Notes: generated from the letters alone by a model not told the origin. A stretch of 64,000 nt of DNA from JAVVHH01 sp965199585 (GCA_965199585.1 CBDASI010000001.1:4037-68036); one strand, 5' to 3'. Positions 17,168-26,078 are shown, counted from the stretch's first letter. Numbers and translations: made by a program.

Positions 17168-18055
17168 CTACGCCGTCGGCGCGCGATGCGGCAGCGTCGC
17201 CGTCAGCGCGTCGAGCAAGCTGTCCAGATCGGGCGCGTTTCGGGCGGCGCCCATCTCCGCTCCGCGGCGCCACGCCCAATCCTGCCGCTCGGCGATGGCC
17301 CGGCTCAGCAGCGGCTCCACGCCCGCATCGTCCACCGTGCGCGCCACCTCGCGCATCTCCTCCGCGCGGCGCTTGCCGTGGATCAGGGCGCGGCTGATGA
17401 CGTAGCGGGCCAGGTCCGGCCAGTCCGGGTGCGGCAGGGTGTCGCCCATGGTGCGCAGCACGTCCGCCTCCACGCCGTAATGCCGGGCTGCCAGCATGCA
17501 CTCGGTGGTCAGCGCTTCCAGGCCCTTGATCATCACGCTGCGGCACATCTTGACGGAAGACGCACGCCCGACCTCCGCCGAGAACACCGTCAGGTTCATC
17601 CCGAATGGCTCGGCCGCCTTGGTGAAGGCATCCGCATGCGCCCCGCCCAGCAGGATGGGCGTGGCGAGGCGCTTTGGCGGCACGCTGGCCATCACCGCGG
17701 CCTCCACGTAACGGCCGCCCGCAGCCTCGATCGTCCGGCTCGCCTCCGCCTTCGTCGCGGGCGCCACGCTGTTCACGTCGACGACGAACGGGGCATGGCC
17801 CAACGCGGTGACCATCGAGCTCATCGCGTCAGGAACCGACCCGGCGGTCACGCAGACGAACACGATGTCCGCGCCGTGGCACGCCTCGCCCGGGCCGTCC
17901 GCCGCAATGCCGATGGCGCGGGCGCGGGCTTGCGCATCCGGCGCCACGTCGAAAACGGTCACTGTCGCACCCGCCTTGGCGAGGTCCGCCGCGAAGATGC
18001 TGCCGACCTCCCCGAAGCCGATGATGGCGACCTTGGTGGAATTGCTGATCGTCAT
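17168..18055 (-). CDS. NAD(P)-dependent dehydrogenase with DUF1932 C-terminal domain
   Basis: A 295-residue relative of 6-phosphogluconate and 3-hydroxyisobutyrate dehydrogenases. The Rossmann motif AIIGFGEVGSIFA is at 10-22, the NAD domain ends near 165, and the all-alpha domain (KMCRSVMIKGLEALTTECMLA onward) is of the DUF1932 type. The SVKM lysine occupies the place of the family's catalytic lysine. It is the last gene of the ThDP enzyme, ligJ, ModA-like, dehydrogenase group, with a terminator-like hairpin after it. Proteins with this architecture often sit in aromatic-acid catabolic loci. The substrate is probably a beta-hydroxy acid. Confidence 0.75.
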   Translation of the reverse strand: MTISNSTKVAIIGFGEVGSIFAADLAKAGATVTVFDVAPDAQARARAIGIAADGPGEACHGADIVFVCVTAGSVPDAMSSMVTALGHAPFVVDVNSVAPATKAEASRTIEAAGGRYVEAAVMASVPPKRLATPILLGGAHADAFTKAAEPFGMNLTVFSAEVGRASSVKMCRSVMIKGLEALTTECMLAARHYGVEADVLRTMGDTLPHPDWPDLARYVISRALIHGKRRAEEMREVARTVDDAGVEPLLSRAIAERQDWAWRRGAEMGAARNAPDLDSLLDALTATLPHRAPTA

Positions 18056-18079
18056 TCGATTGCTCCCGTTCTGCGACAG

Positions 18080-18757
18080 TTAGGCCGGCTCCAGGCCGTG
18101 CCGGCGTTTCGCCGCGTCGTTGGCGGCGGCGGCCAGAAAGGCGGTGAACTGGCGCGCCACGTCCGCCCGGCGGCACGTCCGGATGATGCCGGCGGTGAAC
18201 ACCGTGTCGAGCGCGACCGACGGCGGCAGCGAGGCGAAGACGGTGATGCCGGGGATGCCGAGAAGCTCGCTGCGTTGCTGCACCGCGAGGTCGACCGTCC
18301 GTTCCGCCAGGAGCTGGCCGACCGGAACGCCGGGCGGGGCCCGTCGCAGCCGCTCGTGCAGCTCGCTGCGGAGGTTCCAGCGTTCCAGCAGCCGAAGCAG
18401 GTGATCGCCGCTCGGCCCGGTGGAATAGCCGATCCGCCCGGCCGCCAGCAGGCTGCGCCGGACCGCTTCGGCGTCGGACAGGTCCGGGGCCGGGTCATCC
18501 TGCCGGACGGCGACGGCCATCTGCGACCGAGCGACGGGAACCAGGCTGCCCGCCAGTAGGTGCGCTTCCGCCTCGAGCTGGCTCATCACCGCGGCGGCCA
18601 GCACCACCACGTCGACCGGCTCGCCCTCGCGGACGCGGCGCGCGGCCTCGAGCCCGCCCGTCGCTTCGACCCTGGCGTGGCCATCCCAAGCCGCGGCGAG
18701 CTCGGCCAACAGCCCGCGCGTCGCCTGGGAGGACAGGCCGGAGACTTCCCGCGTCAT
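18080..18757 (-). CDS. ModA-like substrate-binding-fold protein without signal peptide
   Basis: A 225-residue protein of the extracellular solute-binding family 11 (molybdate-binding ModA-like) fold: EATGGLEAARRVREGEPVDVVVLAAAVM, VARSQMAVAVRQDD, and RIGYSTGPSGDHLLRLLERW. The N-terminus (MTREVSGLSSQATRGLLAEL) starts directly in the domain, with no leader, so it is predicted to be cytoplasmic. It sits between ligJ and the DUF1932 dehydrogenase, 24 bases from the latter, so it belongs to that operon. Possible roles are ligand sensing or a small catalytic function. Molybdate transport is unlikely. Function unknown. Confidence 0.65.
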   Translation of the reverse strand: MTREVSGLSSQATRGLLAELAAAWDGHARVEATGGLEAARRVREGEPVDVVVLAAAVMSQLEAEAHLLAGSLVPVARSQMAVAVRQDDPAPDLSDAEAVRRSLLAAGRIGYSTGPSGDHLLRLLERWNLRSELHERLRRAPPGVPVGQLLAERTVDLAVQQRSELLGIPGITVFASLPPSVALDTVFTAGIIRTCRRADVARQFTAFLAAAANDAAKRRHGLEPA

Positions 18758-18809
18758 CGGCCGGTGCCCACCACGTCTTCACGACCGGATCGGACCAATC
18801 CGAGCGATG

Positions 18810-19853
18810 TCACGCGCCGCCCTCCCCCCTGCCCCGCGCGGCAAGCCGCGCGTTGATCCCGGGATAGACACGGCGCGCATTGGTCTCGAACACCTTGAGC
18901 CGGTCGGCTGCCGACAGGTTGGCGGTGGCATCCACGTAGCGCCTGGTGTCGTCGAACGGATGGCCGGTCTGAGGATCGATGCCCCGGACGGCCCCGATCA
19001 TCTCCGAGGCGAACAGGATGTTGTCGACCGGGATCACCTCGGTCAGCAAGTTGATGCCGGGCTGATGATAGACACACGTGTCGAAGTAGACGTTGCGCAG
19101 CAAGTGCTCGCGCAGATCGGGTTTCTTCATCGCCTGCGCCAATCCCCGGTAACGGCCCCAGTGATACGGCGCCGCGCCGCCACCATGCGGGATCACGAAA
19201 CGAAGCGTCGGGAAGTCGCGGAACAGGTCGCCCTCGATCAGCTGCATGACAGCCGTGGTATCTGCGTTGATGTAGTGGGCGCCCGTGGTGTGGAAGCAGT
19301 CGTTGCATGATGTCGACACATGGATCATGGCGGGAATGTCGAGCTCCACCAAGACCTCGTAGATGGGATACCAGTAACGGTCGTAGAGCGGCGGACTGGT
19401 CCAGTGTCCGCCCGACGGGTCGGGATTGAGGTTGATGCCGACGAAGCCGTACTCGGTCACGCATCGGCGGATCTCGGCGACGCAGGTGGCGGTGGAAACG
19501 CCAGGGCTCTGCGGCAGCATGGCGGCACCGACGAAATTGTCCGGAAACAAAGAAGACACGCGGTGGCACAGCTCGTTGCAGATGCGGGCCCACTCGGCGG
19601 ACACGCCGGCATCGCCGATATGATGCGCCATGAACGAGGCGCGGGGCGAGAACACGGTGAGGTCGATCCCCCGCTCGCGCATCTGCTTGAGCTGATTGCT
19701 CTCGATGGTCTCGCGCAGCTCGTCATCCGAGATGCGGAGCGAGGCCGGGTCGGGCCGCTCGCCCTGCCCCGCCACCGCCGCGACCTGGCGGTTGCGCCAG
19801 TCTTCGAGCGCTTTGGGGGCCGTCGTGTAGTGACCGTGGATGTCGATGATCAT
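18810..19853 (-). CDS. ligJ: 4-Oxalomesaconate hydratase (LigJ), Zn amidohydrolase fold
   Basis: 347 residues, closely resembling Sphingobium LigJ as I recall it. The characterised zinc ligands are conserved at the same numbers: His6 and His8 (DIHGHY), His178 (MIHVST) and Glu284 (SEMIGAVRG). The PHGGGAAPYHWGRYRG and SFMAHHIG motifs are also present. LigJ hydrates 4-oxalomesaconate to 4-carboxy-4-hydroxy-2-oxoadipate in the protocatechuate 4,5-cleavage and gallate pathways. A textbook AGGAGGG precedes the ATG. The ring-cleavage dioxygenase and the LigK aldolase are not in the window. Its partners here are a ThDP enzyme, a ModA-like protein and a dehydrogenase. Confidence 0.88.
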   Translation of the reverse strand: MIIDIHGHYTTAPKALEDWRNRQVAAVAGQGERPDPASLRISDDELRETIESNQLKQMRERGIDLTVFSPRASFMAHHIGDAGVSAEWARICNELCHRVSSLFPDNFVGAAMLPQSPGVSTATCVAEIRRCVTEYGFVGINLNPDPSGGHWTSPPLYDRYWYPIYEVLVELDIPAMIHVSTSCNDCFHTTGAHYINADTTAVMQLIEGDLFRDFPTLRFVIPHGGGAAPYHWGRYRGLAQAMKKPDLREHLLRNVYFDTCVYHQPGINLLTEVIPVDNILFASEMIGAVRGIDPQTGHPFDDTRRYVDATANLSAADRLKVFETNARRVYPGINARLAARGRGEGGA

Positions 19854-19901
19854 GGCAATTCCCTCCTGCGGCTGAGCCTTTCCGTCCGTCCGACCACGGC
19901 G

Positions 19902-21581
19902 CTATCGGGGAACCGAGGCCGCGGCCCTTTGCCGGGCCATCGTCTTGCGCATGGGGGGTGACACGACGCGGTCCGAGACCGGGAAGTCCCAGACCGTGGT
20001 CCGGCCGTCGCGCGCGTGGGCCTCCAGCAAGGCCGGGATCCGGTCGAGGTCGCCGACGACTTCGCCGTTCAATCCGAAGCCGCGCGCGATCGCCCCGAAA
20101 TCGCCAAGTCCGAACGTGGCGCCGCCGTCACTCAGGCCGTCGGCCCTGAGCTTATGGATCTCGGAACCGAACGCGCCGTCGTTGAGCACGCAGACCAGGA
20201 TCTGCAGCCCGTGCCGGCGCAGCGTCTCGAGCTCCTGGATGTGCATCAGCACACCGCCATCGCCGTCGATCAGCACGACGGGCCGGCCGGGCCGGGCCGC
20301 GGCGAGACCCGCGGCGTAGCTCAGCCCGTTGCCGATCGCGCCGAACTCGCGGATGGCCAGGAAGTGCTCGGCCGAGCGTCCGCGCATCTGGGCCGAGAAG
20401 AAGGAGCAATGGCCGGACGCGTTGACGATCTCCCAGTCCTTCGGGATCGCCGCGTCCAGCGCCGCCATCACCGAGCGCGGATCGTGCCGGCCGGCCTCGA
20501 TCGCGTAGTCGACGGTGTCGGCGGGACCCGCCATCTGCGCGGCAAGATCGTCCGTGCGCCAGCCCGGTGTCGCGCGAGGGCCCGGCGCCAGCGCCGTGAG
20601 CAACGCCTGCACGCCCTCCCGCGCGTCGCACCGCAAGACGTGGTCGGCGCCTTTGCGCCCGTGCGGCAGACCGTTCGGCGCGGTGTCGATCTGCAGGACG
20701 GTCGCGGCCGGGAACAGGGAGCCGCCATCGACGGTATAGCTGGTCAGGCTCGCCCCCACCGCGATGACCAGGTCGGCCTGCGCGAACCGTTCCCGCGCGA
20801 CCCGGTGCGAGAACCCGCCGGCGATGCCGAGCGAATACGGGTGGTGATCGAACAGGCCGCGCACCGGCAGCGTCGAGGCCAGCAGCGCGCCTGTCCGGTC
20901 CGCCAGCTCCTCGCAACCGTGCCGCGCGCCCGCCTCCAGCACGCCGCGGCCGCCGATGATGACGATGCGCTCGGACGCCTCGATGAGAGCAGCCGCCTTC
21001 GCGACCCAGGCCGGGTGTGCCGCCATCGGCCCGGTCTCGGGGATGAACGATGTCGATGGCAGGTATTTGCCGTCGGCCTCGATCGACTGCTGCTGCAGAT
21101 CGAGGGGAACACCGATCACGACCGGCTGGCGACGCGTGCGCGCGATGAAGAAGGCGTTGCGCACCTGGTTCAGCATCTGAACCGGACTGTGGCTGGCGAT
21201 GTAATGGGCCCCGCATGCCGCGACCAACGGCGCCTGGTCGATATGCTGGTTGTACCAGGCCGCGTGCATGGGGGTCTCGCCCGCGAACACCACCAACGGA
21301 ATGTGGGCCTGCGCGGCGGTGGCCAGCGCCGTCATGATCTGCGTCAGGCCGGGTCCACAGGTGACGGAGGCGAGACCGACCGTGCCGCTGGCGGCGGCAT
21401 AGGCGGTGGCCATGGCGCAGGCACAGTGCTCGTGCCGGACGTGGAACGAGCGAACCCCGTGGTGGGCGGACATCGCCGCTTCCCAATGCATGTTGCCGTC
21501 GCCGGTCAGGACGAACAGCGTGTCGGCGCCTTCGGCGACGAAGGCGTCCGCCAGGGCTTGGTAGATCGGGATGGTCGGCAT
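19902..21581 (-). CDS. Thiamine diphosphate-dependent enzyme, acetolactate-synthase-like
   Basis: A 559-residue ThDP enzyme with three domains. The Pyr domain carries catalytic Glu51 in HVRHEHCACAMA. The central domain has IVIIGGRGVLEAG. The PP domain has the cofactor signature GDGGVLMHIQELET with LNDGAFG downstream. The start at 21581 has GGAG upstream. The longer open frame runs through a tandem repeat and is not coding. It is the first gene of the ligJ operon. Likely activity is decarboxylation or carboligation of a 2-oxo acid, and the pathway would yield pyruvate or oxaloacetate. True acetolactate synthase is unlikely because no small subunit gene accompanies it. Confidence 0.8.
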   Translation of the reverse strand: MPTIPIYQALADAFVAEGADTLFVLTGDGNMHWEAAMSAHHGVRSFHVRHEHCACAMATAYAAASGTVGLASVTCGPGLTQIMTALATAAQAHIPLVVFAGETPMHAAWYNQHIDQAPLVAACGAHYIASHSPVQMLNQVRNAFFIARTRRQPVVIGVPLDLQQQSIEADGKYLPSTSFIPETGPMAAHPAWVAKAAALIEASERIVIIGGRGVLEAGARHGCEELADRTGALLASTLPVRGLFDHHPYSLGIAGGFSHRVARERFAQADLVIAVGASLTSYTVDGGSLFPAATVLQIDTAPNGLPHGRKGADHVLRCDAREGVQALLTALAPGPRATPGWRTDDLAAQMAGPADTVDYAIEAGRHDPRSVMAALDAAIPKDWEIVNASGHCSFFSAQMRGRSAEHFLAIREFGAIGNGLSYAAGLAAARPGRPVVLIDGDGGVLMHIQELETLRRHGLQILVCVLNDGAFGSEIHKLRADGLSDGGATFGLGDFGAIARGFGLNGEVVGDLDRIPALLEAHARDGRTTVWDFPVSDRVVSPPMRKTMARQRAAASVPR

Positions 21582-21636
21582 GACGAGGCTCCGTTGGCGT
21601 CCGGCGATCGGCAGGGTGACCTGCTTGGCGGCGATC

Positions 21637-21720
21637 GGCCAGTCCCGACCGGCCAGTCCCGACCCGCCAGTCCCGACCCGCCAGTCCCGACCCGCCAGTC
21701 CCGACCCGCCAGTCCCGGCG
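21637..21720. repeat. Six-copy 14-bp tandem repeat (CGCCAGTCCCGACC)
   Basis: Six head-to-tail 14-bp units run without spacers. Copies 1-2 begin GG, copies 3-5 are identical, and copy 6 diverges at its end (GGCG). It occupies the divergent promoter region between the ThDP enzyme start (21581, minus) and the receptor start (21784, plus). The unit length is not a multiple of three, so it is non-coding here. It may vary in copy number and alter spacing of promoter elements, or be an array of binding sites. Confidence 0.9.
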
Positions 21721-21783
21721 CTTCCCTTCAGCGGAGAGCTGTGGCACCGGTGGCGCCAGCCGCGCCAGACGGTAGGAGGAAGC

Positions 21784-23376
21784 ATGACGATCCAACGACG
21801 TCACCTGTTGCAGGGGGCCGCCTCGAGCCTTGCCGTGCTCGCCGCCCCGAACGTCTCGCGCAGCCAGGGGCGCAACGTCTTGCGCTTCGTGCCCTATGTC
21901 GACCTCGCGATCCTCGATCCCATGATCAACACGGCGTCGCAGACCCGCACGCACGGCTACCTGGTGTTCGACACGCTCTACGCGCAGGACGCCGAGTATC
22001 GGGCGCAGCCGGAAATGGTCGCCGGGCACGAGATCGAGAACGACCACACGATCTGGCGCCTCACCCTGCGCGACGGGCTGCGCTTTCACGACGACACGCC
22101 GGTGCTTGCCCGCGACGTCGTCGCCAGCCTCAAGCGCTGGGGCGCCGCCGACCCGGCCGGACGCGCCTTGTTCTCCGTGGTGGACGAGGTCGCGGCCTCG
22201 TCGGACAAGATCGTCACCTTCCGCATGAAGCGGCCCTACCGCCTGCTGCCGGAGGTTCTGGGCAAGATCGCGCCGAGCATGCCGTGCATCATGCCGGAAC
22301 GGCTGGCCAACACGCCCGCGACGAAGGCGATCACGGAGATGGTCGGCAGCGGCCCGTTCCGCTTCGTGGCCGACGAGCGCGTGGCCGGTGCCCGCGTCGT
22401 CTACGAGCGGTTCGCCAGCTACGTGCCCCGACCCGGCGGAGCGGCGCCGGGACTGACCAGCGGACCCAAGGTCGTCCATGTGGACCGGGTCGAGTGGATC
22501 ACCATGCCGGAAGCCGGCACCGCCGCATCGGCCCTGCAGGCGGGCGAGATCGACTGGTGGGAGGTGCCGCCGCCCGACCTGCTGCCGCTGCTGCGCAAGG
22601 ACCGCAATCTGGTGACGGAGGTGAAGGACAAGACCGGCGTGCTGCCGATCCTCCGCTTCAACTCGCTGCAGAAGCCGTTCGACAATCCGGCGATCCGCCG
22701 GGCGGCCTTGCTCGCGGCCCAGCAGCAGACGTTCATGGAAGCGTTCAGCAGCGATCGGTCGCAATGGCGCGACCGCGTCGGGCTGTTCACGCCCGGCACG
22801 CCGATGGCGACGGAGGCGGGCATGGACCGCTTGCCGGCCCGACCGGATCTCGAGGCGGCGAAGCGAGCCGTTGCCGCCTCCGGCTACGGCGGCGAGCGGG
22901 TGGTGGTCATGCAGCCCACCGACCACCCGGTGAACAACGTCATGTCCCAGGTCGGGGCCGACCTGCTCAAGCAGATCGGCCTCAACGTCGATCTGCAGGC
23001 GATGGACGCCGGCACCATGTTCCAGCGCCGGGCCAACCGCGAGGGCGTCGACAAGGGCGGCTGGAGCGTGTTCCCGTCCATGGTCGGCGGCGCCGACTGC
23101 CTCAACCCGGCGGTGTCGTTCCTCACCCGCGGCAACGGCGCCGACGCCTGGTATGGCTGGCCCACTATCCCCGCGCTGGAAACCGACCGGGCCGCCTGGT
23201 TCGACGCCCCCGATCTCGCCTCGCAACGCGCGCTGTGCGGTCAGATGCAGGTCGCGGTGCTGGACGCCGCGCCGCACATCCAACTCGGCCAGATCCTGCA
23301 GCCGACCTGCTACCGCACGACCGTGACGGGCGTGCTGGAGGGGATCCCCAAGTTCTGGAACGTGAAGAAAGCCTAG
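21784..23376 (+). CDS. ABC substrate-binding protein, peptide/nickel family 5 (orphan)
   Basis: Periplasmic receptor of 530 residues, SBP family 5 (DppA/OppA fold). A Tat-like leader (QRRHLLQGAASSLAVLAA) precedes the mature start. Family motifs include the WRLTLRDGLRFHDDTPVLARDVVASLKRW region and GSGPFRF. AGGAGGA lies just before the ATG. No permease or ATPase genes follow. The next gene is a convergent enolase-superfamily enzyme whose stop overlaps this one. It is therefore another stand-alone receptor. Family 5 proteins bind peptides, nickel, glycosides or opines, and specificity is not inferable here. Confidence 0.85.
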   Translation: MTIQRRHLLQGAASSLAVLAAPNVSRSQGRNVLRFVPYVDLAILDPMINTASQTRTHGYLVFDTLYAQDAEYRAQPEMVAGHEIENDHTIWRLTLRDGLRFHDDTPVLARDVVASLKRWGAADPAGRALFSVVDEVAASSDKIVTFRMKRPYRLLPEVLGKIAPSMPCIMPERLANTPATKAITEMVGSGPFRFVADERVAGARVVYERFASYVPRPGGAAPGLTSGPKVVHVDRVEWITMPEAGTAASALQAGEIDWWEVPPPDLLPLLRKDRNLVTEVKDKTGVLPILRFNSLQKPFDNPAIRRAALLAAQQQTFMEAFSSDRSQWRDRVGLFTPGTPMATEAGMDRLPARPDLEAAKRAVAASGYGGERVVVMQPTDHPVNNVMSQVGADLLKQIGLNVDLQAMDAGTMFQRRANREGVDKGGWSVFPSMVGGADCLNPAVSFLTRGNGADAWYGWPTIPALETDRAAWFDAPDLASQRALCGQMQVAVLDAAPHIQLGQILQPTCYRTTVTGVLEGIPKFWNVKKA

Positions 23377-24521
23377 GGGAGCTCCTCGCACCAGCTTGCG
23401 GTCAGCCACGGTTCCAGCCGTGCCGGGTCGAGCTCGAAGCCCAGGCCGGGTCCGTCCGGCACCGCGAGGGAACCGTCCGGCTGCGGCCGTATCGGGCCCA
23501 GCACCGCCAGCAGCGGGTTATGGGTCACGTCGACCTCCATGTAGGGGAACGGCGCGGGTCCGCCGCCGCGCCTGGCCGGCAGTACCGCGGCCATGTGAAG
23601 GGCGGCATGGTGGTTCACCACGGTCCCGAACACATGCGGCATGACCGGCACGCCGAACGCGTCCGCCAGGGCCGCCACTCGGGCCATGCCGGTGAAGCCG
23701 CCGCAGACGCCGAGGTCGGGCTGCGCGATCGAGAACGTCCCGGCGCACAGGAACTCGCGATACGCCGCCAGGCTGCCGAGCGCCTCGCCGCCCGAGATGG
23801 CGACGTCCACGGCGGCCGACACCGCCTGGTAGCCGGTGATGTCGTCCGGCGGCACCGGCTCTTCGATCCAGAGCAATTCGGCCGCTTCCATGCGCTTGGC
23901 GGCTTCGATGGCGGCGCGAGCGGTGTAACCCTGGTTGATGTCCACCATCAGCGCGACGTCCGGCCCGGCCTGTCGCCGCATGGCCGAGAAGGCCGCACCG
24001 TCGCCGCGCGGGCTGGCTCCCCCTCGTGGCTTGAGCGCCCGATACCCCTGGCGTAGCAGGGCCTCGGTTTCCTCCGGCATGGCTTCGTACGGGTCGGGCC
24101 GAACCTTGAGGAACGGCCCGCTCCCGTACGTGAACACTTCCGTTCGCAACGCTCCACCCAGCAACGCGGACACGGGAAGCCCTCGCTCGCGCGCCGCGGC
24201 GTCATGCAGCGCCATGTCGATGGCCGAGATCGCCATCATCGCCACACCGCGCCGGTCGTAGCCCAAGGTCGCGGTCATGCGGCTGAACAGCGCTCCGGTC
24301 TTCGCCGGGTCCTGCCCGAGCACGATCGGCGCCAGTCGAGCGCGGACGTAGGCGGCCGTCGCGTGGACCGACGCGACCGATTCGCCCCAACCCACGACAC
24401 CGGTGTCCGTGGTCAGGCGAAGCAGCAGCGCCTCCCGCCGACGGAACACCACGATCGAGTTGGCCATCGGCTCCGGGAGCGAATACGCCAGCAGGAACGC
24501 CTCGACCCGCACGATCCTCAA
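23373..24521 (-). CDS. Enolase-superfamily enzyme (mandelate racemase / muconate cycloisomerase type)
   Basis: A 382-residue enzyme with the capping domain at 1-125 and the barrel after it. Metal ligands are Asp194 (VDIN), Glu220 (IEEP) and Glu246 (GGEA), with His296 in MPHVFG. The second-strand motif reads ALKPRGG, so the usual KxK pair is Lys164-Pro-Arg166. No ATG is near the domain start. The TTG at 24521 overlaps the MFS stop (TTGA) and opens with the expected IVRVEAFLL strand. The coupling to an ACS-type permease suggests that the transported acid is the substrate, through dehydration, racemisation or cycloisomerisation. Confidence 0.8.
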   Translation of the reverse strand: MRIVRVEAFLLAYSLPEPMANSIVVFRRREALLLRLTTDTGVVGWGESVASVHATAAYVRARLAPIVLGQDPAKTGALFSRMTATLGYDRRGVAMMAISAIDMALHDAAARERGLPVSALLGGALRTEVFTYGSGPFLKVRPDPYEAMPEETEALLRQGYRALKPRGGASPRGDGAAFSAMRRQAGPDVALMVDINQGYTARAAIEAAKRMEAAELLWIEEPVPPDDITGYQAVSAAVDVAISGGEALGSLAAYREFLCAGTFSIAQPDLGVCGGFTGMARVAALADAFGVPVMPHVFGTVVNHHAALHMAAVLPARRGGGPAPFPYMEVDVTHNPLLAVLGPIRPQPDGSLAVPDGPGLGFELDPARLEPWLTASWCEELP

Positions 24522-25843
24522 AGCGCCGTCTCCGTGGAACGAGGGTGACCCAATATCGCCGACATCCGCCGTCCAAGCAGGATGGCGACGATCGCCGCGC
24601 CTGTCAGGACAAGGGCAAGGAACAGCAGCGCACCGGCGAACGACCCGGTCTCGTCGCGCACCCACCCGATCACATAGGGTCCGGCAAACCCACCCGTGCT
24701 GCCGACCGAGTTGATCAACGCCAAGCCGGCTGCACTGGCCGTGCCGGTCAGCAGCATCGCGGGAAGCGCCCATATCGATGGCGAGGCGGCAGCGATACCG
24801 GCCGTCCCGACCGTGAGGCCGATGACGCCCCACAGCGGCGACTTCGTCAGTGCCGCCATCACGAAACCGCACGCCGCCAGCAGGAAGGGTATCACGATGT
24901 GCGCCACCCTTGCGCCGGTACGGTCGGCATTCCACCCGGCGAACAGCGTGGCGAATACCGCCACGAAAGACGGGATGGCGGCGACGAAACCCACCTGCAT
25001 CGTCGTCAGGCCAAATTGCTTGATGAGTTGCGGCATCCAGATCGCCGCCCCGGTGGTGCCGATCACCAGCCCGAGCGCGATCAGGCACATCGCCCACACC
25101 CGGCCGTCAGTCATGGCCTGCCACACGCTGAACCGCTCGACCCGCTCGCGCTCCGCACGCTCTCGCGACATCAGCCCGGTCAGCACTGCCTTCTCTTCAG
25201 CCGATAGGAAACGCGCGTCCTCGGGACGGTTCGGCAGGGCCAGGACCAGGACCACCCCCATGACAAGGGCGGGGAGGCCCTCGATCACGAACATCCACTG
25301 CCATCCTTTCAAGCCGGCAACGCCGTCCATGGATGTCAGCAGCCATGTCGAGAGCGGCGCGCCGACGACGGAGGACAGGGGTGGCGCGATCTGCGTCAGG
25401 CCGAAGATGCGGGCGCGGTAGGCGCGGGGGAACCACAAGGTGCAGTAGAACAGCAAGCCGGGAAAGAAGCCGGCCTCGGCCGCGCCCAGCAGGATGCGGA
25501 CGGCATAGAAGCTGGACGCGTTCCACACAAAGGCGGTCAGAGCGGAGATGATCCCCCAGGTGATCATGATCCGCGCCAGCCACACCCGGGCGCCGACGCG
25601 TGCCAGCAGGAGATTGCTGGGCACCTCACAAACCACGTAGCCCAGGAAGAACAAACCGGCGCCTGCACCGAATGCCGTGGCGCTCAGCTTCAGGTCGGCG
25701 TTCATCGTCAGCGCGGCGAAGCCGATATTCACGCGACCGAGAAACGCGGCGAAGTAACATAACATGAGGATCGGAATGAGGCGGCGCCGGGCCTTGTTCA
25801 GCACGGCCGTCTCACTTGCTGACAATGCGCTCGAACTGCTCAA
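24518..25843 (-). CDS. MFS transporter, anion:cation symporter (ACS) family
   Basis: A 12-helix permease, about 441 residues from a TTG at 25843. An in-frame ATG at 25954 would give 478 residues with a non-conserved extension, so the start is uncertain. ACS features are RRLIPILMLCYFAAFLGRVNIGFAAL in helix 1, EVPSNLLLARVGARVWLARIMITWGIISA, and RILLGAAEAGFFPGLLFYCTLWFP. The helix-1 motif has Gly where family members usually have Asp (DRVNIG). It is translationally coupled to the enolase-superfamily enzyme and probably imports its organic-acid substrate by proton symport. Confidence 0.82.
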   Translation of the reverse strand: MSSSSALSASETAVLNKARRRLIPILMLCYFAAFLGRVNIGFAALTMNADLKLSATAFGAGAGLFFLGYVVCEVPSNLLLARVGARVWLARIMITWGIISALTAFVWNASSFYAVRILLGAAEAGFFPGLLFYCTLWFPRAYRARIFGLTQIAPPLSSVVGAPLSTWLLTSMDGVAGLKGWQWMFVIEGLPALVMGVVLVLALPNRPEDARFLSAEEKAVLTGLMSRERAERERVERFSVWQAMTDGRVWAMCLIALGLVIGTTGAAIWMPQLIKQFGLTTMQVGFVAAIPSFVAVFATLFAGWNADRTGARVAHIVIPFLLAACGFVMAALTKSPLWGVIGLTVGTAGIAAASPSIWALPAMLLTGTASAAGLALINSVGSTGGFAGPYVIGWVRDETGSFAGALLFLALVLTGAAIVAILLGRRMSAILGHPRSTETAL

Positions 25844-26078
25844 GGCGAGCTCTCTGGAGAACAGATCGTCCGGGTTCTGCCGGTGAGTCCCATATCCGCG
25901 TCTGCCTTCTTCGAGCGCTTGACTGCAGTATGATAGCTCGTTTCCGGCACGCATAGGCCAGTCGGACGGCTCTGACGTTTCGGCGGCAGAGGACTGCTTG
26001 GCAGGGGCTTCCTCCAACGGACGAATGCGGCGGAACAGCATCGTTCGCCGTCCGCCGCATCAGAGCCTGCCGAGCCGC

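Noticed and set aside
21571..21783. N-terminal extension of the family 5 receptor through the tandem repeat
   Set aside because: The extension would encode repeated PASPDPPVPTRQ-type residues before a good ribosome site and Tat leader. The repeat period does not favour coding.
20016..24056. A 1346-codon plus-strand frame spanning several genes
   Set aside because: It crosses antisense and out-of-frame through the ThDP enzyme, the tandem repeat and the receptor gene. No domain is visible and codon pattern is that of a shadow frame.
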